Below are positions 54,165 to 61,193 of a stretch of 64,000 bases of DNA, in pieces. The stretch is taken from the NCBI GenBank assembly GCA_963714405.1, contig CAVQOH010000001.1, forward strand, positions 372,001 through 436,000. Direction: 5' to 3'. This DNA comes from JAZGGS01 sp963714405 (lineage in GTDB: Bacteria > Bacteroidota > Ignavibacteria > Ignavibacteriales > Ignavibacteriaceae). Position 1 is the first letter of the stretch, and every line of letters begins with the position of its first letter. Both the position numbers and the translations under genes were made by a program. The notes under the pieces were generated by a model, which searched no databases, was not told the DNA's origin, and saw nothing but the letters and a program-made list of their open reading frames with translations.

Positions 54165-54243
54165 CTCTGCACCTTTAGGGAAGCACAATATTCTGAAATG
54201 AAAATTAGAGAACCGCATCACTATACGTTTCTCCAAAGGGATA
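54165..54243 (-). promoter_or_regulatory. Candidate structured 5' leader RNA, copy 2
   Basis: On the minus strand in the 338-base gap between the 146-residue gene and the 128-residue gene. CCTTT (54239-54235) pairs with AAAGG (54176-54172). The inner hairpin is GAGAA/TTCTC (54233-54229 with 54212-54208) and CGTAT/ATGCG (54227-54223 with 54218-54214). GTGCTTCCC is at 54186-54178. The same layout occurs at 50430-50500 with different but still pairing bases. The rest of the gap shows no gene. Confidence 0.5.
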
Positions 54244-54401
54244 GAAACACCTTTACAAATCTGTGTAAAAATTTTATTAGCAGCAATGAATGGTGTACCA
54301 GTGACAATTAAAAATTATTTTCAATATTATTAATGAATGGAAGGATTTTCAAATAATTTAATTAGTGGATCTACTACTGGATTTTTCCATTTAAAAATTC
54401 C

Positions 54402-54842
54402 TTAATTAAAAGCTAGTTTTTCATTTTTGTTTTTACCTGACATATATTCTTTATAAATATGATGGTACATTGTTCTCACTTTTGAATTATTATCTGTTGC
54501 CATAATCTTTTTAACTGCAATCATTCCTTCCTCGCTTTGCAAATTATATAAAACCAACGCAATCAGTATCCTGTTATCGGGCTTTGTTTCTTCCCTGAGT
54601 TGTTCAATCAATATTTCTTCGGTTTCAGATATTTTATATTTACCTGCAAAATATATTGAACTTCTTCTTACTCCATTATTAGTGGATTTTATACCATCAA
54701 GTAAATTTTCGAGAGCGTATCTTGCATCAGTTACTTTTACAATTGAATTTGGCTGAGCAATTATTTCACCAAAATCTACCACACATAAAATGCATAAGGA
54801 TAAAACAATAAATTTTATATTTGATCTCGTTATTGTTTTCAT
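54402..54842 (-). CDS. Secreted HEAT-repeat-like protein
   Basis: 146 residues. A signal peptide ends near EIIAQ. The rest is helical with HEAT-like repeats (YALENLLDGIKSTNNGVRRS, EEILIEQLREETKPDNRILI, GMIAVKKIMATDNNSKVRTM), each having the pattern of two helices with Asn/Asp and Arg in the turn. Such small scaffolds bind proteins; the partner is unknown. It stands alone with more than 180 bases on either side. Confidence 0.66.
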   Translation of the reverse strand: MKTITRSNIKFIVLSLCILCVVDFGEIIAQPNSIVKVTDARYALENLLDGIKSTNNGVRRSSIYFAGKYKISETEEILIEQLREETKPDNRILIALVLYNLQSEEGMIAVKKIMATDNNSKVRTMYHHIYKEYMSGKNKNEKLAFN

Positions 54843-55026
54843 TGTTCACCTCTAATAAATGTAATAAAGATAATTTCTTTCGATGTTTTACTATATAAGA
54901 CTTGAAAAGTTACTAAGAGGTATGTGAAAATTGGATGGCAGGATTAATTTAGTGATGAATGCATAAAAACATTAGTGATGTTTTATTCCTGGAAAATAAA
55001 GCATAGTACCTTGGTGCGCATAAAAT

Positions 55027-55569
55027 TTACACTTTAGCTAATTCTACTGTTGATAAAGAATTAATCATACCTGGTAAAGATTTCAATATTTTCACTTCGT
55101 TTTGCAAAACTTGCAAACTGCTATTTAAATCTTTAATTATTTTATCAGTGTTGTTTATACTCAAATAAATTGGAGTTTGAGACCACTTAATTTTATTAAA
55201 TTTACTTAAAGTTTCCTTAATTTCTTTTTTGTATAAAATTACCTGTGCTACATTTTCATAAATATTCTCAATCCAACTAAAATCTAATTTGTTCTCAAAA
55301 GATTCATTAATATTTCTGTAGAAATTTATTATTCTTCCATAAAGCGGTGTGCTCTCACCAAATAATTTTGTTTTATATACATTTTTCAAATCATTCTTAG
55401 AGATTTTGCTTTTTTTATTTGAAAGTTCAATAATTTTCTCCCATGTTACATACAATTCTTCCGCCTCTCCGGCTACTGATTCTAAACACCTTATTACATC
55501 TCCTTTTTCATTTTTCCCACTGTCTCTAATAATCTTATAAATTTTCAACGGATCAATATTTGTACTCAT
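55027..55569 (-). CDS. Helical cytoplasmic protein, unknown function
   Basis: 180 residues with no signal peptide or membrane segment, rich in Lys, Ile and Asn, and predicted mainly helical. An amphipathic C-terminal stretch (TDKIIKDLNSSLQVLQNEVKI given in part) suggests a coiled coil. The N-terminal region NPLKIYK-like start and CLESVAGEAEELYVTWEKII match no family I know. It is the only gene without an export signal between the HEAT protein and the T9SS genes. The frame is well separated from others and ATG-started, so it is likely real. Confidence 0.55.
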   Translation of the reverse strand: MSTNIDPLKIYKIIRDSGKNEKGDVIRCLESVAGEAEELYVTWEKIIELSNKKSKISKNDLKNVYKTKLFGESTPLYGRIINFYRNINESFENKLDFSWIENIYENVAQVILYKKEIKETLSKFNKIKWSQTPIYLSINNTDKIIKDLNSSLQVLQNEVKILKSLPGMINSLSTVELAKV

Positions 55570-55727
55570 TTAATTTCCTTTTATAAAAAACTTAAATGCA
55601 ATATGTAAAATTTAGGTAGGATTGAATTTAATTTCAAATTGCTAATTATTGCCAAAAATTTTTAATAGTAATAAAAATCCCAATTAAATTTCTTTAATGG
55701 GGATAAGATGGAAAATCTATTTTAATT

Positions 55728-57155
55728 TTATTTCAAAATTATCATTTTTTTAGTCTGAACAAATGAACCCGTTATTAGCTGATAGAAATATGCACCGCTT
55801 GGTAAGTTGGAAGAATCAAAAATTACCTGGTAATTACCTGCAGGTTTTTCTTCATTTACTAAAGATGCAATTTCATTTCCTAATACATCATAAACTTTTA
55901 TTGTAACCAAAGAGGATGCTGCAATTGAGAATTTAATAGTTGTAGCAGGATTAAACGGATTAGGATAGTTTTGTTCCAAAGAAAATTCTAATGGAATTTC
56001 GATCTCACTTTTGGCCGAACTGATCACATCTGGAACGTAGGCAGTTGCTTCATTTCCATAATGACTTGAATGTCCGGGTGAACCAGAAAGTGTTGCTACT
56101 CTATATGTGTAATTATGATTTAGCTCAACTGTTTCATCGAGGAATAATAAAGTGCCGGCATTAGTCTCTTCAATTGTTATATAAGTTGAATCTTCTTCAG
56201 GTAGACCTACTTTTCTTTGAATACGATAACCTGTTATAGGGGGAGATGGGGTTGACCCACTATTCCAGCTAAGTGTGACTTTTTTTTCCGTTGAGCTTGC
56301 TACCGCTTGAAGAAAAGAGGGAGGATGAGAAACCGTTATAACTGTAAATAATGAAATGTTATCAACATAGAGAAAATCTATGTTATTTGAATCTCCAGTG
56401 TAATAAAATCCAATCCTAAAATTACCGGGAGCTGAAATTGTTGTATAAAAGTAATCAGGGCCAACATTCCCAGTAGCATGTAACTCCCAAATTGATGACC
56501 AGGTATTTCCGTTATCAGCAGTAATTGCACTACCAACCACCACAGTATCAGACCACCAATCTTCATAATAATAAAAATCTATCATTACAGTAGCTCCCGC
56601 CGGGCAGGAAATTTCCGGAGACACAATATAAGAATCCCCAATAAAAACCGGATCCCAATTAAACACCATTTCACCTGGACTTGATCCTGCATTTGAAGTA
56701 TTCCACCAAGACCAGTTATTAAATCCTAACGGTCCGAAGATTTCCCATCCTTCGAGATCAGAATCAAATTGATAATCAATAAAAAAGGCAGGAGCAGGTT
56801 GAGTGTTAAAATACCATACTGGCGGCTCTGAATTACCTGATGCATTATACTCAACTATACTCCAGTAGTAGCGCATATTTTGTGACAAGGATGTTAGAGT
56901 AACTGAATTAAAAACAGTCGATGGATATCCATTTTGTATCCTAACCGTCGTATCTTTGTTAGCCACCAGCGAAGAATCGGTACTTAAATAACACTCATTA
57001 AACAGAATATTTGTAGGATTTTCCCAGATAAGATTATGCTCAGACCAGCTAATACCGATTGCACCAGGTGCAGTCATTGGATTGAATGCGGGATCTGGAG
57101 TTTGTGCAAAACTAGAAACAGTGTAAAAGCAAATAGAAATTAATAATATTTTCAT
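55728..57155 (-). CDS. Secreted fibronectin-type protein with T9SS sorting domain
   Basis: About 475 residues from the Met that begins MKILLISICFYTVSSFAQ; a longer frame starts 21 bases upstream. After the signal peptide there is an Fn3-like module (GISWSEHNLIWENP, MRYYWSIVEYNASGNSEPP), a jelly-roll-like middle domain (DYQFDSDLEGWEIFGPLGF, LYVDNISLF), and another Fn3 module (VTLSWNSGSTPSPPITGYRI). The T9SS type A tail has NYPNPFNPATTIKFSIAASS and ends KMIILK. Its tail DNA is identical over 182 bases to that of the M28 peptidase gene upstream. Probably a surface or extracellular binding protein. Confidence 0.84.
   Translation of the reverse strand: MKILLISICFYTVSSFAQTPDPAFNPMTAPGAIGISWSEHNLIWENPTNILFNECYLSTDSSLVANKDTTVRIQNGYPSTVFNSVTLTSLSQNMRYYWSIVEYNASGNSEPPVWYFNTQPAPAFFIDYQFDSDLEGWEIFGPLGFNNWSWWNTSNAGSSPGEMVFNWDPVFIGDSYIVSPEISCPAGATVMIDFYYYEDWWSDTVVVGSAITADNGNTWSSIWELHATGNVGPDYFYTTISAPGNFRIGFYYTGDSNNIDFLYVDNISLFTVITVSHPPSFLQAVASSTEKKVTLSWNSGSTPSPPITGYRIQRKVGLPEEDSTYITIEETNAGTLLFLDETVELNHNYTYRVATLSGSPGHSSHYGNEATAYVPDVISSAKSEIEIPLEFSLEQNYPNPFNPATTIKFSIAASSLVTIKVYDVLGNEIASLVNEEKPAGNYQVIFDSSNLPSGAYFYQLITGSFVQTKKMIILK
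55793..55974 (-). repeat. 182-bp repeat encoding the T9SS sorting domain, copy 1
   Basis: By eye identical base for base with 57261-57442. It covers the sorting domain from NYPNPFNP to the conserved NLPSG in the Fn3 gene. The flanks differ. Confidence 0.85.
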
Positions 57156-57195
57156 TATCGTCCAGTTATATATCAAAAATATTCTAATGCCGAGT

Positions 57196-60069
57196 CTATT
57201 TCAACAATATCATTTTTTTAGTCTCAACAAACGAGTCCGCCTGTAATTGATAGAAATACACACCGCTTGGTAAGTTGGAAGAATCAAAAATTACCTGGTA
57301 ATTACCTGCAGGTTTTTCTTCATTTACTAAAGATGCAATTTCATTTCCTAATACATCATAAACTTTTATTGTAACCAAAGAGGATGCTGCAATTGAGAAT
57401 TTAATAGTTGTAGCAGGATTAAACGGATTAGGATAGTTTTGTGATAAACTAAATTTATCCGGCAAAGTTAAATGATCATTATCAACAGACATTACTTCAT
57501 CAAATTTGTTAACGAGTAAATATTCCATAAATTCTTTTGCTTCATTAAGTTTCATATAAAACAATGGGTAACTTATTGTAACAGTTTTATAATCATTTCC
57601 AATATATTCTACTCCAACAGGTTTTCCTTTTAAACTTCCTTGTGAAGATGTTGAATCAAACTGTGATCCAAAATTATAAATTGCAGTGCCGGATGGCGAT
57701 GGTTCAATATTTTCAATAGTTTTTAAATGATATTGATTTGATGAAAGAGTTTTAACAGAATCAATAAAAAGGTTATTGTAGCCCAGTTCCGATTGTTCTG
57801 CACTATTAAAAAGTGCGAATATAGTAGTTAAAGTTTCATCTATTTTCAGGTAATCATAAATAAAATCTCCAGTAGTAAATGAGCCTTGTAAACCACCAAC
57901 CTGCTCAAAAGCTTTTGAAGGACGATAACCTGTATATAGAAAATTTCCTCCAAAATCTAAATACTCTTTAATACTCTGTCTATAAGTAAACGGAGCTGTT
58001 AAATCTTCTTCATCATTTCCATGCCAGATTACTGTAGAAAAAGCTCCGAGATCAGCTAAACCAATACCTCCTTCAGCTATTATGTCATAATCCTGCTTAT
58101 CAAAACTTGTTAAAAGCTGTTTATAAAAATCATCTACTTTTTCATCATTTGGATGCATAGGAGAACCATCGCCATCAGCAGTTTCATCAACAACCAGGAC
58201 CCCCTGATCCATAGAAACAACTCTTGAGCGCAAGGTTGTATTAAATTCACTCTCGTTTAACTGGTTATCTACAGCTTTTACAGTGTAATAATAATAAACA
58301 CCCCTTTGAGCAATATCATCAATATAAACAGTATCAGTATAAATTGAAGAGTTTTGAATATTACCAAGTTGTCCTTCAACAGTTGATCGGTATATGTTAT
58401 AACCTAAGAGATCATATTCTGAATTTGCATTCCAATTTAATTCCACTTCCAACCATTTTGGTAATGCAGCAAATCCGGAAGGAGCAAGTGGTATCATAAG
58501 TGGTGTTGCATTCCTTTCAATAATTGTACTTTCATTTCCATCGAAATCATAAGCGGAAACACCTACGTAATACCTTGTACCTTCAATTAAATTAGAAAGT
58601 GTGTAAGCTGTATCCACAATTGTAAATGTACTATCATACAGACCCGTAGAAGTTCCGAAGTAAATATTATATCCCACTAAATCCGGTTCCAGATTTGCGT
58701 TCCAACTTAACTGCAAGGTTGTACCGTTTCCACCATCAACTAATTTGTAATTTTCTACAGATGAAGGAACAACAATAAGTGAGAGTAATGTTGCACAGGA
58801 TGATTTAATCACTTCAGCGCAGAATTCCATATCATAGTTACCAATTGTATCGGCAGGTGAATGATAATAGGGACTAAAATCTCTTTCTTCAAAATAAACT
58901 GATGGAAAACCAAGCTGCCAGAACGAATGGCTATCTGATCCTGAACTGTTTTGGCTACCGCTGCGCGGAGTAAGAACTGAATAATTTTGTGTGCAATACA
59001 TTGCGAGATCTCTTAAATATTCGAACCCTGTATAATAATTTATATCCACTGTGCTGCTGCCAACAGGGCTGTTAGTGTGGCTAATCATATCGTGATTTAT
59101 CATAACATTTATATTCATCCCTGCATTATAAGCTTTTAGAGCATAATCCTTGCTGCCCCACAGACCATATTCTTCTGCACCAAATGTTATAAACTTAATT
59201 GTTGATTCAGGTTGATAATTTAACTCTTTAAAAACACGTGCCATTTCCATAACTGCAGAAGTTCCGCTTGCATTATCATCAGCTCCAGGTGCAAAGATCA
59301 AAGGATCGCCCGAAGAATATGAATCGTGATGCCCTCCAACAATACTTATCTTATCGGGTGAATAAAGACCTGGTAAAGTTGCAATAACATTTTTCTGCCA
59401 GGTCCCGCTGTACTGAAAAGAATCGATAACAACATCAGTATAACCCCAGCGTATAAACTGTGCTTTAATCCAACTCGCAACTGAATCTCTTGTAGAAGCG
59501 AATAAAAATCTTGTTTGAAAATCCTGCAAACTTTGAATTATAAATCTTACACTATCAGGATCTATAGCAGAAGAAATAAATGAAATTGTAGTATCAGTTA
59601 ATTGAAGATCAGCCTGGGGCAATATAAATCTCTGATTTTTGAATAATCTTATACTATTTAATTCAGCAATAGAAAAACCATTTGAGACTAAATCAGATAT
59701 ACTTTGGTTTAAATTTTTAATAATCGCATTTTTCTCGTCATAAAAAACTATTTGCTCACCATATAAATTACTTTCTATAGCAAAACCTTTTAATGATGAA
59801 ATGATATAGTAAGTATCACTTAATTTCCTCTCATCCAATATTCTGAAATCAACTCCAAGCTGTTCAACAAATTCAAGCTTTGAGTGTGTTAAGAAGGTAA
59901 TTAGCGCTTCATCAGTAAAATGCAAAACAGGTATTTGCAGTTCTTCAAGTTTATTTAGTTTTTCATCATTTGAAAGTGAAATTTCAACTAAAAAATTTGA
60001 ATTGCTTTGTGTAAAAGAGCTAACACTAAATAATATTAAGAAGGAGACAATAGTAAATCGAAGATTCAT
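57196..60069 (-). CDS. Secreted M28-family metallopeptidase with fibronectin domains and T9SS sorting domain
   Basis: 957 residues. A signal peptide (ILFSVSSFTQ) and a pro-region of about 200 residues precede an M28 aminopeptidase-like domain. The zinc ligands are visible in order: His in VGGHHDSYSSG (near 245), bridging Asp in GADDNASGTSA, Glu-Glu in FGAEEYGLWG, Asp in MINHDMIS and the last His in SGSDSHSFWQLGF. Two Fn3 modules follow (YKLVDGGNGTTLQLSWNANL, LPKWLEVELNWNANS). Next is a domain with VLVVDETADGDGSP and DLGAFSTVIWHGND, and finally a T9SS type A tail ending KMILLK. It probably digests peptides outside the cell. Confidence 0.9.
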   Translation of the reverse strand: MNLRFTIVSFLILFSVSSFTQSNSNFLVEISLSNDEKLNKLEELQIPVLHFTDEALITFLTHSKLEFVEQLGVDFRILDERKLSDTYYIISSLKGFAIESNLYGEQIVFYDEKNAIIKNLNQSISDLVSNGFSIAELNSIRLFKNQRFILPQADLQLTDTTISFISSAIDPDSVRFIIQSLQDFQTRFLFASTRDSVASWIKAQFIRWGYTDVVIDSFQYSGTWQKNVIATLPGLYSPDKISIVGGHHDSYSSGDPLIFAPGADDNASGTSAVMEMARVFKELNYQPESTIKFITFGAEEYGLWGSKDYALKAYNAGMNINVMINHDMISHTNSPVGSSTVDINYYTGFEYLRDLAMYCTQNYSVLTPRSGSQNSSGSDSHSFWQLGFPSVYFEERDFSPYYHSPADTIGNYDMEFCAEVIKSSCATLLSLIVVPSSVENYKLVDGGNGTTLQLSWNANLEPDLVGYNIYFGTSTGLYDSTFTIVDTAYTLSNLIEGTRYYVGVSAYDFDGNESTIIERNATPLMIPLAPSGFAALPKWLEVELNWNANSEYDLLGYNIYRSTVEGQLGNIQNSSIYTDTVYIDDIAQRGVYYYYTVKAVDNQLNESEFNTTLRSRVVSMDQGVLVVDETADGDGSPMHPNDEKVDDFYKQLLTSFDKQDYDIIAEGGIGLADLGAFSTVIWHGNDEEDLTAPFTYRQSIKEYLDFGGNFLYTGYRPSKAFEQVGGLQGSFTTGDFIYDYLKIDETLTTIFALFNSAEQSELGYNNLFIDSVKTLSSNQYHLKTIENIEPSPSGTAIYNFGSQFDSTSSQGSLKGKPVGVEYIGNDYKTVTISYPLFYMKLNEAKEFMEYLLVNKFDEVMSVDNDHLTLPDKFSLSQNYPNPFNPATTIKFSIAASSLVTIKVYDVLGNEIASLVNEEKPAGNYQVIFDSSNLPSGVYFYQLQADSFVETKKMILLK
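57261..57442 (-). repeat. 182-bp repeat encoding the T9SS sorting domain, copy 2
   Basis: By eye identical to 55793-55974. It lies in the same reading frame of the M28 peptidase gene, with different sequence on both sides. Confidence 0.85.
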
Positions 60070-60336
60070 TTTTTCAACCTCATAGTAATTTTATAAAATT
60101 TTAAATGGAGTAATTTGAACGCTGGTTGCAAGAATTGCAGTATTATACAACTAATTGTAAAAAAACTATTCACCCTGTAAGAAATTCTAATTAACATCTG
60201 TTTTTTTAAGTAAACTAACGAATTACAAAACAAAGTTACTTAATCACAAAGCTAAATACCATGCAATTTATACTTCCTGGAAAAATCAGGAGAGTAGAAT
60301 TTTCAGATTTCCCCAAATAATAATGCCAAAAGAAAT

Positions 60337-61176
60337 TTAGAAATTGTATTTAAAATTTATGGTAGGAATCAGTTCAATGCTATTTGCAACATTTATAGTT
60401 TGTACCCGAAAATTCATTGCCAGATTGTTGTTAAATCTTGTGGCTCCCCAAACAGCTTCCAAAGCGCTTATAAAATGGTTAATGTAAATTCCTATTACAG
60501 CAGTTTTGGCTGTACTGTAAAAATCATTTGCTTTGCCTCTTTCACCCGAATAATATATTAAATTGGGTGAGATCAAATCATTATTTGCCCCGCCGGTATA
60601 GTCATTCCAGCCTGAGCTGTATTGATGATATTTTCCTATAAGTTCATAGTATTGCTGTTCGCCGTGAGGCGGAAGATGATGAGAACCTGTTTCTGCAGCA
60701 TTCAATTCATTCCAATTAACTCTTTGCCATGGAGGTTTTGTTTCATCCGGATCAATAAAGATTGAAGCACCTTGGTAAGTATTTAGCCACTCAGCATATC
60801 TAACAACACTCCAGTTTTCATCAGCATAACCTTCAAAAAATTCAGTCTGATCATCACCTTTTTTATCATAGGTAAGCCCCACGTAAATTAATGACGCTTC
60901 AGCAGCAAGAAAAATACCTGCAATCCAGTAATCTTCGTTATAAATTTGCCCTGCTCCGGGAATTAGCAATGAGAATAAACCTGACAGCATTGGTTTTTTT
61001 TCACCAGGAAGTTCATCCGAAAAAACAGTTTGTATTGAGGAATAATTATTTAAAACAATTTTAGAATCAGCAGAAAGATTTCCAGTAAGTTTTAATATAT
61101 CATCACTGCTTTGCCCAAAAACAAATTGCGATAAAAACAAAAATACAAGAAGATATTTTCCAAAATACTTTTTCAT
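60337..61176 (-). CDS. DUF5683-like envelope protein
   Basis: 279 residues. A signal peptide (LVFLFLSQFVFGQ) is followed by a segment LLIPGAGQIYNEDYWIAGIF and LAAEASLIYVGLTYD, the Pro-Gly-x-Gly-Q-x-Y signature of DUF5683-type proteins common in Bacteroidota. The C-terminal end (FINHFISALEAVWGATRFN-like, then IELIPTINFKYNF) looks like short beta strands with a final Phe. Role unknown. It starts 17 bases after the stop of the large beta-barrel gene, so the two form one transcript. Confidence 0.7.
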   Translation of the reverse strand: MKKYFGKYLLVFLFLSQFVFGQSSDDILKLTGNLSADSKIVLNNYSSIQTVFSDELPGEKKPMLSGLFSLLIPGAGQIYNEDYWIAGIFLAAEASLIYVGLTYDKKGDDQTEFFEGYADENWSVVRYAEWLNTYQGASIFIDPDETKPPWQRVNWNELNAAETGSHHLPPHGEQQYYELIGKYHQYSSGWNDYTGGANNDLISPNLIYYSGERGKANDFYSTAKTAVIGIYINHFISALEAVWGATRFNNNLAMNFRVQTINVANSIELIPTINFKYNF

Positions 61177-61193
61177 AAAAAACTCATCAGCAA

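Noticed and set aside
60260..60300. Short hairpin (TCCTG/CAGGA) after the DUF5683-like gene
   Set aside because: Only five pairs and no T-run; too weak to call a terminator.
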